Part shown: positions 55,167-64,000 of the stretch, in pieces
Layout: every line of letters starts with the position of its first letter
Position numbering within the stretch: the first letter of the stretch is position 1
DNA from: Streptomyces sp. NRRL B-1140
Lineage (GTDB): Bacteria; Actinomycetota; Actinomycetes; Streptomycetales; Streptomycetaceae
NCBI RefSeq assembly: GCF_001280065.1
Contig: NZ_LGEA01000014.1
Coordinates: 124,001-188,000 of the forward strand
Length of the DNA: 64,000 bases
Reading direction: 5' to 3'
Made by a program: the position numbers and the translations under genes
The notes under the pieces: generated by a model
What the model saw: the letters and a program-made list of their open reading frames with translations, nothing else
What the model was told of the DNA's origin: nothing
Database searches by the model: none

Positions 55167-55204
55167 ACCCGCAATCCCGTCTACAAGGTCAAGGAGTTCA
55201 CGTC

Positions 55205-56086
55205 GTGAGCGAGCACGTCGAGTGGGGCGACGCGGAGAGCCCGGCCCCGGCGGCCACCGCCGCCGTCACTCCCGCCGACGCCGCCGACGCGGCCCGGCTC
55301 GTGTCGTTCGGGCTGCAGCCCAAACTGCAGCCCGCCCGCGACCAGGAGTACGCGGATCTGCTGCGGCGCTACCGCGAGGACCCGCCCTTCGCGCGGCTCG
55401 CGGACGCCGTGGCGACCGGCCTGGGGCTGATCGTGCTGGAGGTCTCCCCGCGCGCCGGCATGGCCGTCACCGCCGCCGAGGACTCGGTGTTCGCCGTCCG
55501 CATGGGCGACTACGCGCGTCGTACGTCCGCCGACGGCGGTGACCGGTTCCTGCACGGGCTCGCCCATCTCGCCGTCGCCGCCATGGCGTACCCGCGCCCC
55601 GAGGACCTCGCCGACGACGGCTACATCGGCCGGATCACGGTCAACGGCGTCGACGCCTTCGTCCGCCAGGCCTGCCGCCGGCTGGAGGAGCGCGCCGAGG
55701 AGCAGGGCGAGAACACCGACCCGGCGACCGACGCGCCCGGCCTGGAGGCCGCCTGGCGGATCTGGGTCCGGCGCAGTGCGACCGGCGCCACCAAGGATGC
55801 CCGCCGTCTGGCCGGTTCGACCACCGGCATCGTCGCCAAGGCCGCCGCGTACCTCACCGAATCCGGCTTCCTGCAGCGCACCGGCGACGACCACGGCGGC
55901 ACGTACCGCACGACCGCCCGCTACCAGCTCCAGGTCCGCGACATGGCCGGCAGCGCCGCCCTGGCCGAACTGCTGGACCTGGGCGTCGTCCCGGTCACCG
56001 ACGGCACGCCGACGCTCCTGCCCGCCGAGGAGAGCGACGACCTGGAGCTGGTCGCCGACGCCGGGCTGCCGTTCCACTCCTCCTGA
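55205..56086 (+). CDS. Winged-helix kite-like component of an SMC complex (JetB/MksE-type)
   Basis: A 293-residue protein. The N-terminal third is Ala-rich and mixed, the middle holds repeated helix pairs, and about residues 190-260 form a winged helix (RRLAGSTTGIVAKAAAYLTESGFLQRT, then GGTYRTTARYQLQVRD). MksE and JetB are kite proteins with this type of domain and size. It has AAGGAG ahead of its GTG and lies between the kleisin-like and SMC genes, which supports the assignment. The exact homology is unproven. Confidence 0.6.
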   Translation: MSEHVEWGDAESPAPAATAAVTPADAADAARLVSFGLQPKLQPARDQEYADLLRRYREDPPFARLADAVATGLGLIVLEVSPRAGMAVTAAEDSVFAVRMGDYARRTSADGGDRFLHGLAHLAVAAMAYPRPEDLADDGYIGRITVNGVDAFVRQACRRLEERAEEQGENTDPATDAPGLEAAWRIWVRRSATGATKDARRLAGSTTGIVAKAAAYLTESGFLQRTGDDHGGTYRTTARYQLQVRDMAGSAALAELLDLGVVPVTDGTPTLLPAEESDDLELVADAGLPFHSS

Positions 56087-56121
56087 ACTCCCCACCTCAC
56101 GAAGACTTACGAGAGTCCGCC

Positions 56122-59100
56122 ATGTACGAGCTGTCCCGGGTCCGCCTCTACTCGATCGGGCCCGCCGGTGCACGCTACGCCGACACCGTGCTCGACCTGC
56201 GCGGTGTGGGCGAGATCGTGCCCGAACCCGCGCCCGCCCAGGCGGAGTTCTTCGAGGAGGAGCCGGCCGGCCCGCCGCGCCGGCCCGCGCCCGCGGGCGT
56301 GCTCTTCCTGGAGAACGGCGGTGGCAAGTCGGTGCTGCTCAAGCTGATCTTCTCCGTGATGCTGCCGGGCCACCGCAACACCCTGGGCGGCGCCAGCTCC
56401 GGCGTACTGCGCAAGTTCCTGCTCGCCGACGACTGCGGGCACGTCGCGCTGGAGTGGCAGCACGTGCTGACCGGCGAGTGCGTCGTCGTCGGCAAGGTCA
56501 GCGAGTGGCGCGGGCGGCAGGTCTCCAACGACCCGAGGAAGTTCGCCGAGGCCTGGTACTCCTTCCGGCCCGGCCCCGGCCTGAGCCTGGACAACCTCCC
56601 CGTGGCGGAGGCCACCGCCGTACGGTCCTCGGTCGAGGGGCAGTCGGGCGCTCGCGGGCGGCGCCGCACCATGAAGGGCTTCCGTGACGCCCTCACGGAG
56701 TCGGGCAAGAACTACCCGCACCTGGAGGTGCACTGGGAGGAGATCCACGACCGCTGGATCGAGCACCTCGGCGACCTCGGCCTCGACCCCGAACTCTTCC
56801 GCTACCAGCGCGAGATGAACGCCGACGAAGGCGAGGCGGCGGGTCTCTTCGCCGTCAAGAAGGACGCCGACTTCACCGACCTGCTGCTGCGCGCCGTCAC
56901 CGACACCCGCGACACCGACGGGCTCGCCGACCTGGTCAGCGGCTTCGGCAACAAGCTGGGCCGGCGCGCCGAGCTGATCGCCGAACGCGACTTCACCGCC
57001 GGTTCCGTCGACCTCCTCGGGCGGATCGTCGAGGCCGCCGAGGCCCGATCGCGCGCCCGGGACATCCACACCGCGGCCGAGCGCCGGACCCGGAGCCTGG
57101 CCCGCAGGCTGTCCGCGCGCGGTGTGCGGGAGCGGGCCCGGGCCGCCGACCTGGCCCAGCGGGTCACCGCCGCCGCCTACGCCGTCACCCACGCCGAGGC
57201 GGCCCGCGAGCGCAGCGCGCTGATCTCCGCCGAACTCGCCTACCGGCACGCCTCACTGGCTCTCGCCGGGGCCGAGAAGTCCGCCGCCGCGCAGAAGCGC
57301 GAGCTCGCCGACGCCCGCACCCTGTACTCGGCGTGGCAGGCCGCCGAGGCCGTGCTGCGCCACCGCGCCGCCTCCGACCGGGTCACCCGCGTGTCCGCCG
57401 CCATCCAGGAGGCCGAGCGGGACGCCGCCCCCGCCCTGGCCGCCCGCTCCAAGGCCGCCGTCGACCTCGTACGGGCCCTGCACGCCGCCGCGGAGAAGGC
57501 CGAGAGCCACGCCAACGAGGAGGAGGAGCGCTCCGCCGCCCTCCAGGAGGTCAGCGACGCGGCCTACCGGGACTCCACCGCCGCCGCCACCCAGGCCCAG
57601 CGCGCCCGCAGCGAGATCGGGCACCTCAAGCAGCGCCTCGCCGAGGTCGAGCAGGAGACCGCCGAGGCGGTCCGCGCCGGCTGGCTCGACGACTCCGCGC
57701 CCGACGCCGACCCGGCCCGCGCGGCCCTGGCCGCAAGCGACGCCGAGAAGACCGCCGTCGCCGCCTGGGACGCGGCCCGCGAGGCGTCCCGCCGGGCCAC
57801 GGAGCAGGCCCGCGAAGCCGCAGCCACCGAGAGCCGCGCGGAACTCACCGCGGCCCGCGCCGCCGACGCGGCCACGGCGGCGGAGCGTTCGTACGAGGCC
57901 GAGCGCCGCACCGCCGATGCGCTGGCGGGGGAGGAGCGGCTGGCGGAACTGCTCAGCCTCGCCCCGCAGACCCGCCCGGGCATCCCGCAGCCCCGGCACG
58001 GCACGGACGGTGACCCGGCCCCGCGGCCGGCCGCCGGCGAGCAGGGGCTCTCCGCGGAGGAACTCGACCGCTTCGCCGACGACCTGCGCGACCTGCTCGA
58101 CGACTCCGTCGCCTCCGCCGAGCGGCAGCTGTTCGAGCTGCGTACGGCCGCCGCCGACGACTCCCGCATCCTCGGCGCGCTCGGTGACGGCGGACTGCTG
58201 CCGCCCGGCCCGGACGTCCTGGCCACGGTCGAGTTCCTCGGCGAGCACGGCATCCCCGCGCTGCCCGGCTGGCGCTATCTCGCCCAGGCCATCGACCCGG
58301 CCGACCACGCCCGCGTGCTGGCCGCCCGGCCCGAACTCGTCGACGGCGTGATCATCACCGACCCGGACTCCCACGCCCGGGCCCGTGAAGCCCTGAGTGA
58401 CGCGGCTCTGCTGCCCCGCTCCGCCGTGGCGGTCGGCACCGCCGCCGCCCTGCTCGCCCCGACCCCGGCCCCGGACACCGACAGCGGCGACGTCTTCCTC
58501 GTGCCGCCGAACCCGGCCATGCACGACGAGCACGCCGCCGACGAGGAGCGGCAGGCCCTGCGTGCCCGGGCCACCGAGCGGGACGAGGAGATCCGCACCC
58601 TCGCCGCCCGGCTCGGCAAGGACCGCGAACTGGCCGCCCGGCTCGCCTCCTGGCGCACCGGCTGCCCCGCCGGCCGGCTGACCGAACTGGCCCGGGCCGC
58701 CCACGACACTCAGGCGTTCGCCGAGGAGTCGGAGGCCGAACTGGCCGAGGCCCGGACCCTGCGGGCCGAGGCCGACGAGGTCGCCACCGAGGCCGCGCGC
58801 GTCCGCGACGAGCGGCAGGAGGCCGCGCAGAAGGCCCGCCGCTCCGCAGACGCCCTCGCCGGACTCGCCTTCCGGCTGCGCGAGCGGGCCGGCTGGCAGG
58901 TCAAACTGCGCGAACTGGCCGACGAGGCGGCCGAGTCCGAGGCGAGTGCCCAGGCCTGCCTGGAGCGCGCCCGGGCCGCCGACGAGGACCGGCGTGCCGC
59001 CCAGCGCGCCGCCGACGACACCCGCCGCACCGCCCGCGCGCTGCGCGCCGAGCGCTCCGAGATCGCGGGTGCCCCCGACGACGTGCCCGAGGACGAGGAC

Positions 59101-60762
59101 CAGACCCCCAAGGCCTCCCTGCCCGCCCTGCGCGAGGCCTACCGGGCCGCCTCCCAGGTGTACGAGAAGGTCGGCGTCGGCGCCGACCTGCGCGCCGAGC
59201 AGGCTCGTGCCGAGAGCGACGAGAGTGCGGCACGCGCGGAACTGGACCGGCTGAGCAACAAGGTCCGCACCCGCGCGGAGCAGCTCCTCGAGTCACCCGA
59301 CGGCTCCGACGGCCCCAGCCGTCAGGCCGCCGCCGCCCGCGCCGAGGAGCTGGTGCAGCTCCTGGAGACCCGGATGTCGACCGCGAGCGAGCAGCTCGGA
59401 CGGCTGCGCGGCGAGGCCGAACGTCTCGCCCCCGCCGACGACGGCGAGGCCCACACCGACCTCCCCGAGGACCTGCAGCCGCGCGACGCCGAACACGCGC
59501 AGACCCTGCTGCGCACCGCCACGGCCGAACTCGCCTCCCACACCGAGGCGCTGGACCGGGCACGCGAGGCGCACGCCGAACTCCTCGACGCCCACCGCGC
59601 CGCCGAGGACGCGGCGAGCGGCTTCGACGAGATCGCCGCCATGCTCCGCGACCTGCTGCGCGAGCACACCGGCGAGGAGGAGCAGGAGGAGACCGAGCCG
59701 TACGCCGGCAGCCCGGAGGAGGCCCGGCAGACGGCCGCGGAGGCCCGGCGCTCGCTGCGCGGCTGCGCCGCCGACCTGTCCGCCGCCGAGGCCGCCGTCC
59801 GCGAGGCGAGCGACATCCTCGTCCGGCACGCCAACTCCACCCGCTACGAGCAGGTCCGTACCCCGGCCCGCCAGCAGATCCGGGAACTGCCCGCCTCCGC
59901 GCTGCCCGAGCACGCCCAGAAGTGGGCGGACGCCTTCGCGCCCCGCCTGCGCGTCCTGACCGACGAACTGGAACAGCTGGAGCGCAACCGCGACTCGATC
60001 GTTGACCGGCTGCGCGGGCTGGTCGAGTCGGCCCTGGCCACCCTGCGTTCCGCCCAGCGGCTCTCGCGCCTGCCGGAGGGCCTCGGCGAATGGTCCGGGC
60101 AGGAGTTCCTCCGCATCCGCTTCGAGGAGCCCGACCAGGCCACCCTCACCGAGCGGCTCGGCGAGGTCATCGACGAGGCGACCCGTGCCGCCGTCAAGAA
60201 GAACTCCGACCTGCGCCGCGACGGCATGTCCCTGCTCCTGCGGGGCGTCGCCGCCGCCCTGCAGCCCAAGGGCGTCGCCGTCGAGATCCTCAAACCGGAC
60301 GCCGTGCTGCGGGCCGAGCGCGTACCCGTGGGGCAGATGGGCGACGTCTTCTCCGGCGGTCAGCTCCTGACCGCCGCCATCGCCCTCTACTGCACGATGG
60401 CCGCGCTGCGCTCCAACGACCGTGGCCGCGACAAGCACCGGCACGCCGGCACCCTCTTCCTCGACAACCCCATCGGCCGCGCCAACGCCACATACCTGCT
60501 GGAACTCCAGCGGGCGGTGTCCGACGCCCTGGGTGTGCAGCTCCTGTACACCACGGGCCTGTTCGACACCACAGCGCTGGCCGAGTTCCCCCTCGTCATC
60601 CGCATGCGCAACGACGCCGACCTCAGGGCCGGCCTCAAGTACATCAGCGTCGAGGAGCACCTCCGCCCGGGCCTGCCGCAGCAGGCCCAGGCGGGGGAAG
60701 CGGTCCACAGCGAGATCACGGCGACCAGGATGTACAAGCGCCCGGCGTCCACGACGCCTTAG
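56122..60762 (+). CDS. SMC-like ATPase (JetC/MksB-type), 1546 aa
   Basis: A 1546-residue SMC-type protein. The N-terminal head has Walker A in FLENGGGKSVLLKL (Lys69). Long Ala/Glu/Arg-rich coiled-coil regions (about 300-640 and 840-1330) flank a non-coiled central hinge-like domain (about 640-835, with LPGWRYLAQAID and VDGVIITDPDSHA). The C-terminal head has the signature GDVFSGGQLLTAA (Ser1411) and Walker B GTLFLDNPIG. Walker B has Asn1449 after Asp1448, where the catalytic Glu is expected. The order after two partner genes matches condensin-like MksFEB and Wadjet JetABC. Likely DNA loop-extruding or DNA-clamping; whether for chromosome upkeep or defence is open. Confidence 0.85.
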   Translation: MYELSRVRLYSIGPAGARYADTVLDLRGVGEIVPEPAPAQAEFFEEEPAGPPRRPAPAGVLFLENGGGKSVLLKLIFSVMLPGHRNTLGGASSGVLRKFLLADDCGHVALEWQHVLTGECVVVGKVSEWRGRQVSNDPRKFAEAWYSFRPGPGLSLDNLPVAEATAVRSSVEGQSGARGRRRTMKGFRDALTESGKNYPHLEVHWEEIHDRWIEHLGDLGLDPELFRYQREMNADEGEAAGLFAVKKDADFTDLLLRAVTDTRDTDGLADLVSGFGNKLGRRAELIAERDFTAGSVDLLGRIVEAAEARSRARDIHTAAERRTRSLARRLSARGVRERARAADLAQRVTAAAYAVTHAEAARERSALISAELAYRHASLALAGAEKSAAAQKRELADARTLYSAWQAAEAVLRHRAASDRVTRVSAAIQEAERDAAPALAARSKAAVDLVRALHAAAEKAESHANEEEERSAALQEVSDAAYRDSTAAATQAQRARSEIGHLKQRLAEVEQETAEAVRAGWLDDSAPDADPARAALAASDAEKTAVAAWDAAREASRRATEQAREAAATESRAELTAARAADAATAAERSYEAERRTADALAGEERLAELLSLAPQTRPGIPQPRHGTDGDPAPRPAAGEQGLSAEELDRFADDLRDLLDDSVASAERQLFELRTAAADDSRILGALGDGGLLPPGPDVLATVEFLGEHGIPALPGWRYLAQAIDPADHARVLAARPELVDGVIITDPDSHARAREALSDAALLPRSAVAVGTAAALLAPTPAPDTDSGDVFLVPPNPAMHDEHAADEERQALRARATERDEEIRTLAARLGKDRELAARLASWRTGCPAGRLTELARAAHDTQAFAEESEAELAEARTLRAEADEVATEAARVRDERQEAAQKARRSADALAGLAFRLRERAGWQVKLRELADEAAESEASAQACLERARAADEDRRAAQRAADDTRRTARALRAERSEIAGAPDDVPEDEDQTPKASLPALREAYRAASQVYEKVGVGADLRAEQARAESDESAARAELDRLSNKVRTRAEQLLESPDGSDGPSRQAAAARAEELVQLLETRMSTASEQLGRLRGEAERLAPADDGEAHTDLPEDLQPRDAEHAQTLLRTATAELASHTEALDRAREAHAELLDAHRAAEDAASGFDEIAAMLRDLLREHTGEEEQEETEPYAGSPEEARQTAAEARRSLRGCAADLSAAEAAVREASDILVRHANSTRYEQVRTPARQQIRELPASALPEHAQKWADAFAPRLRVLTDELEQLERNRDSIVDRLRGLVESALATLRSAQRLSRLPEGLGEWSGQEFLRIRFEEPDQATLTERLGEVIDEATRAAVKKNSDLRRDGMSLLLRGVAAALQPKGVAVEILKPDAVLRAERVPVGQMGDVFSGGQLLTAAIALYCTMAALRSNDRGRDKHRHAGTLFLDNPIGRANATYLLELQRAVSDALGVQLLYTTGLFDTTALAEFPLVIRMRNDADLRAGLKYISVEEHLRPGLPQQAQAGEAVHSEITATRMYKRPASTTP

Positions 60763-60808
60763 CGAGGTTCTCCCCGGCGCGCGCCGCTCATGGGTTATCC
60801 TCCGGCCC

Positions 60809-62371
60809 TCAGTCGGCCGCCGGGGCGGCGGCGGGAGCGGTGTCCGGGGCCTCGGACCGGTGCTCGGCGAGCACCCCGGTCCGGTGCCGCTGGACGAACC
60901 AGTAGTAGGCGAAACCGCCGCCCGCGATGACGGCGACGAACAGCACCGCGCCCCAGCGCAGGTACCAGTGGTAGGGAGCCGAGGCGTTGTAGACCGCCGC
61001 CCGCGGCCAGATCAGGTTGAGCGTCATGGCAGCGCCCCACAGGACCGCGAGGACGTTGACCGGCAGGCCCCAGCGGCCCAGGGAGAACCGGCCCTCGCCC
61101 GCGGGCTGCCACGCCCCGCGCAGCCGCGCGACCAGCAGCGGCACCGTGACCCCGAGATAGGCGAGGTAGATCATGATGATGCCGATGCTGGTGACGACGG
61201 TGAAGATCTGCGGCTGGCGGATGTTGACCACCAGGATCGCCAGTGCCAGGACCCCGATGATCACGGTCGGCAGGACCGGCGTCTGGAACCGTGGGTGGCA
61301 CCGGGCCAGCCTCGAGGACGCCGGCAGGTTGTTGTCGCGGGCCATCGCGAACGCCAGCCGGACCGCCGCCGTGTGCACGGCCAGAGCGCACACCGTCACC
61401 GCGATCAGCACGCACCACAGCATCGCCTTGCCGGCGGTCGGGCCGAGCACGTCCAGCACGATGTACTGCAGGCCGTCCGACGACAGCTTGTCGCCCTTCA
61501 GGCTGGACACGCTCATCAGCGCGAGCAGCAGGATCAGACCGCCCAGGACGAAAGAGGCCACGATCGCCCGGATGATGGCGCGGGGCGCGTTCCGGGTCGG
61601 GTCGAGGGACTCCTCACCGAGCGAGGCGGCCGTGTCGAAGCCGTACATGACGTACGCCGAGGCCAGCGAGGCCACCAGGAAGGCGCCCAGGTAGCCGTTT
61701 CCGTAGCCCGCGCCGGTCCCGTGCGTCTCTATGACGACTTGTGGGCCGCGCGTGATGTGGACCGCGAACAGGACGATCAGTACGACGGTGGCGATCAACT
61801 CGATGAACACGCCCGCCGTGTTGATGCGTGCCATCAGCTTGACGCCGAAGGCGTTCACGAGGGTCGTGAACAGGATCAACACCGCGGCCAGGATGACCGC
61901 GTTGGTCGCCACGTCGTACGTACCCGTGCCGTCCCCCACGAACTGGAAGAACGCCGAGATCTGCGGCAGCGTCAGCTGGTAGGCCAGTGCGACGGCCGAT
62001 ATGGACACGATCGAGGCGATCAGCATCATCCAGCCGGCGAGCCAGCCCAGATGCGGATTGCCCACTTTCTTGGACCAGTTGTAGACCGAGCCCGCCACGG
62101 GATAACGGGCGGCGAGCTCCGCGAAACACAGGGCCACCATGAACTGGCCGACGAAGACCATCGGCCACGACCACCAGTAGGCGGGGCCGCCGCTGCCGTA
62201 GCCGAAGTAGAACAGCTGGAAGGTGCCGGTCAGGATCGAGATGTAGCTGATCCCCGCGGCGAAGGTGTGGAAGTTGCCGAGGGTGCGCTTGAGTTCGGGT
62301 CTGTAGCCGAACTCGGTGAGTTCGGCGTCGTCCCGGCCCTGTGGGTCGGTCGGCTCTGCGGTTGCTCTCAT
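60809..62371 (-). CDS. APC superfamily amino acid permease (ACT/GABA type)
   Basis: A 520-residue permease with about 12 membrane segments. NFHTFAAGISYISILTGTFQLFYFGYG and AELAARYPVAGSVYNWSKKVG are typical of the amino acid/choline (UGA4/BAT1-like) branch, which includes GABA and polyamine carriers. GAGGA precedes the ATG at 62371. An inverted repeat lies at 62402-62419. It converges on the SMC operon with a 46-base gap. Confidence 0.87.
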   Translation of the reverse strand: MRATAEPTDPQGRDDAELTEFGYRPELKRTLGNFHTFAAGISYISILTGTFQLFYFGYGSGGPAYWWSWPMVFVGQFMVALCFAELAARYPVAGSVYNWSKKVGNPHLGWLAGWMMLIASIVSISAVALAYQLTLPQISAFFQFVGDGTGTYDVATNAVILAAVLILFTTLVNAFGVKLMARINTAGVFIELIATVVLIVLFAVHITRGPQVVIETHGTGAGYGNGYLGAFLVASLASAYVMYGFDTAASLGEESLDPTRNAPRAIIRAIVASFVLGGLILLLALMSVSSLKGDKLSSDGLQYIVLDVLGPTAGKAMLWCVLIAVTVCALAVHTAAVRLAFAMARDNNLPASSRLARCHPRFQTPVLPTVIIGVLALAILVVNIRQPQIFTVVTSIGIIMIYLAYLGVTVPLLVARLRGAWQPAGEGRFSLGRWGLPVNVLAVLWGAAMTLNLIWPRAAVYNASAPYHWYLRWGAVLFVAVIAGGGFAYYWFVQRHRTGVLAEHRSEAPDTAPAAAPAAD

Positions 62372-62401
62372 GGGCGGTTCCTCATGGGGTGTCTCAGGAT
62401 C

Positions 62402-62419
62402 GGTTCGATCAGTCGAACC
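62402..62419. promoter_or_regulatory. Inverted repeat ahead of the permease
   Basis: GGTTCGA (62402-62408) and TCGAACC (62413-62419) are perfect 7-bp arms with a 4-base spacer, 31-48 bases upstream of the permease ATG. It could be an operator or a leader hairpin. Confidence 0.5.
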
Positions 62420-62579
62420 AACCCTGAGGGGTGGGGCGGGTGTTACGCCAGATGTGTTTCGTCCGGCGATATCCGGCTCGCCTGCTCGCCCCCGGTCCCC
62501 GGCCCTGAGGGACGGTGTCCCGGACGACGACAGCGGCGCGACGGCCGCACATCGTCGCCGTCGCCGGCACCGCCCTGCC

Positions 62580-63143
62580 TCACGAGTGGGACAACTGCCC
62601 GGCTCCACCCCGCCGGCGTATCCGCCCCTGCGCCCGCTCGGCGGCACGCTCCTGCCGTCGCGTTCGCCGCCGCTCGCGCCGCAGGGCCCGCGCCGTACTG
62701 CTCGGCACGGACACCACGCCGTTGCGCTGGTTCCAGACCTGGCGGGTCACCCACACGTCGAGCGCTCCCCAGGTGGCCGCGATCGTGCTGACCACACTGC
62801 TGATCACCATGGGGAATGCCAGCCACGACCCGGCCATCGTGCACAGGAAGGCCACCATGGCCTGGAGCAGGGTCACGGCTATGAGAAGGACCGCTCGCAC
62901 GGCCGCCGTCCGCACCGGATCCGGCAACCGGCGCCGCCGCGCGGGCTCCTCGACCCACAGGGGCCGGTAGGACGGCCGCTCCCGAGTGCCGCGGTTCGCC
63001 TCGCGACGCACCACCCCCGTCGGGTGCGCAGAGGGCTCCTCCGTGCCCTCGGGGAGGTTCCGATCGGGAGTCTCCCGTTTCTGATGCCCTGTCAGGTGCG
63101 TCCCACCAGCCCCGGACGCGCCGCGCCGTTCCGCCGTGCCCAT
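62580..63143 (-). CDS. Small membrane protein with basic tail
   Basis: A 187-residue protein: a hydrophilic N-terminal half, two membrane segments (about residues 90-115 and 122-142; VLLIAVTLLQAMVAFL and SSVVSTIAATWGALDVW), and a strongly basic C-terminal tail (RRERRRTRRQERAAERAQG). GGGGAG precedes the start; a GTG one codon before the ATG is possible. Function unknown. The codon use is normal for the chromosome. Confidence 0.7.
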   Translation of the reverse strand: MGTAERRGASGAGGTHLTGHQKRETPDRNLPEGTEEPSAHPTGVVRREANRGTRERPSYRPLWVEEPARRRRLPDPVRTAAVRAVLLIAVTLLQAMVAFLCTMAGSWLAFPMVISSVVSTIAATWGALDVWVTRQVWNQRNGVVSVPSSTARALRRERRRTRRQERAAERAQGRIRRRGGAGQLSHS

Positions 63144-63563
63144 CACCGTGTCACTCCCCACCGCCAGCAGACCGCTCGCTCGCACCGGAAGACCCGTGCT
63201 CTCCAGTGGCTGCCCGGCTTGCGCTGATGTACGCCGCCCAGGTGCGGGGCGCGGCTCCTGTGGCCGATTCCGCCCCCGTTCCCCGCAGAGAAGGACGAAC
63301 GGCCACTCACGAAGATTCCCGGAAGTCGAAAAATTTCAGCCAACTCCCTATGCGTCGCTCGCCGGCTTTCCCCCGCGCCGCCACCCCGGGTTTCGGGCAG
63401 ACAACTCCCGCAATGCCCGGACAACTCACCACGCTTCGCGGGTGGCGCGGAAGTTCAGGTTCCGGACCGGCTTTCGAGTTCCCTGTGGGTCGGTAGTAGG
63501 CTCGCGCCGTTTGTTGACGCACATGTGTACCCCCGGTAGCCGGGGGCCCGAGCTGGGGGAGGC
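63144..63563. other. Divergent intergenic region
   Basis: 420 bases between the small membrane protein and the sensor kinase. It holds a repeated GACAACTC motif about 20 bases apart near 63400-63430, a possible -10 around TAGGCT at 63496-63503, and the leader hairpin at 63530-63546. No small gene is convincing. Confidence 0.45.
63530..63546 (+). promoter_or_regulatory. Leader hairpin before the sensor kinase
   Basis: CCCCCGG (63530-63536) and CCGGGGG (63540-63546) form a perfect 7-bp stem with a 3-base loop, about 10 bases before the GGGGGAGG ribosome binding site. It may slow or condition translation. Confidence 0.5.
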
Positions 63564-64000
63564 CATGCGCTTTCGCGGGAAGTCCATCCGCCGGAAGATC
63601 GTGGCGCTGCTTCTCGTGCCGCTGGTGTCCTTGACCGCGATCTGGACCTTCGCCACCGTGCTCACGGGACGTGAGGCGAGCGACCTGTTCAACGTGTCGT
63701 CCGTGGTGGAGAAGATCGGCTATCCCATCGAGGACACCGTCCGCGTCCTCCAGGAAGAACGCCGCCAGACCCTCGTCTACCTCGCCGACCCCCGCGCCTC
63801 CGACGGCCTCGCCGCGCTCCGGCGCAGCCGGTCCGCCACCGACAAGGCAGTCAGCGCCATCCGTGAGAACGCCCGGAACCCGGACGTGCGGGACGCGATG
63901 GGCGCGGACACCGACGAGCGGCTGACGGCCGTACTGGACGGCTTCGACGGCATCGAGTCGCTGCGCCGCAGCGTCGAGGACGGCACCGTCAACCGCACCC
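63564..64000 (+). CDS. Sensor histidine kinase with NIT domain, 5' part
   Basis: The frame is open from ATG 63564 to the window end (145 codons). It has a membrane segment after MRFRGKSIRRKIVALLLVPLVSL, then a helical extracytoplasmic region (EKIGYPIEDTVRVLQEERRQTLVYLADPRA) of the nitrate/nitrite-sensing NIT type. In Streptomyces such kinases head conservons (cvnABCD) with roadblock, DUF742 and GTPase genes; those would lie beyond the window. GGGGGAGG precedes the start. Confidence 0.85.

Noticed and set aside
60422..62791. 789-codon + strand frame opposite the APC permease
   Set aside because: Shadow of the minus-strand permease; starts inside the SMC gene in another frame.

Overview
The window is about 64 kb of a Streptomyces chromosome. 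The evidence is very high GC with strong G/C at third codon positions, GTG and TTG starts, GGAGG-type ribosome binding sites, ATGA stop/start couplings, and genes typical of the genus (rbpA, ppm1, GH18 chitinases with DasR-like boxes, ECF and ROK regulators). From memory, unchecked, the order follows the core chromosome of S. coelicolor around SCO1404 to SCO1461, read in reverse. No rRNA, tRNA, CRISPR array, insertion sequence or prophage was seen.

Layout. 0-9.4 kb: GuaB1-type GMP reductase, a cationic amino acid permease with an Lrp/AsnC regulator and a strong upstream operator, an MFS exporter, and a nitrilase plus FAD monooxygenase pair closely resembling DavA/DavB (lysine or arginine 2-monooxygenase route). 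9.5-16.6 kb: GH6 cellulase, uracil permease, a divergent MFS/ROK pair with a perfect palindrome between them, and an ECF41 sigma factor next to the NmrA-like gene it probably controls. 16.6-24.5 kb: a chitinase-type promoter with no chitinase gene, then the FMN riboswitch, ribE-ribM-ribBA-ribH, hisE-hisG and two CNNM/CorC membrane proteins. 24.6-34.5 kb: an EccA-like AAA+ ATPase, a nucleoside-kinase-like protein, a Tat-exported C39 peptidase, TetR, chitinase, acyl-CoA dehydrogenase, small conserved-looking proteins and a second Lrp. 34.6-41.2 kb: amidohydrolase, ppm1 (protein O-mannosylation), fxsA, rbpA with a sigma-R promoter, a UMF1-type MFS and a GDPD. 41.2-48 kb: the YczE/YczR divergent pair, an FtsK/TraB-like ATPase with a small membrane partner, and ankyrin and HEAT proteins flanking a 19-codon peptide ORF. 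48.2-53.5 kb: a tightly overlapped operon for 5-oxoproline and D-glutamate salvage (pxpABC, DUF1445, MFS) with a divergent GntR regulator.

53.5-60.8 kb is the most unusual block: three co-directional genes for a kleisin-like protein, a winged-helix kite-like protein and a 1546-residue SMC ATPase. This is the gene order of MksFEB and Wadjet JetABC, but no JetD nuclease follows, and the SMC carries Asp-Asn where the Walker B motif should read Asp-Glu. The window ends with an APC permease, a small membrane protein and the start of a nitrate/nitrite-sensor-type histidine kinase.

Coordinates of starts were refined from ribosome binding sites and remembered family start points. Family names rest on motif recognition, without database searches.
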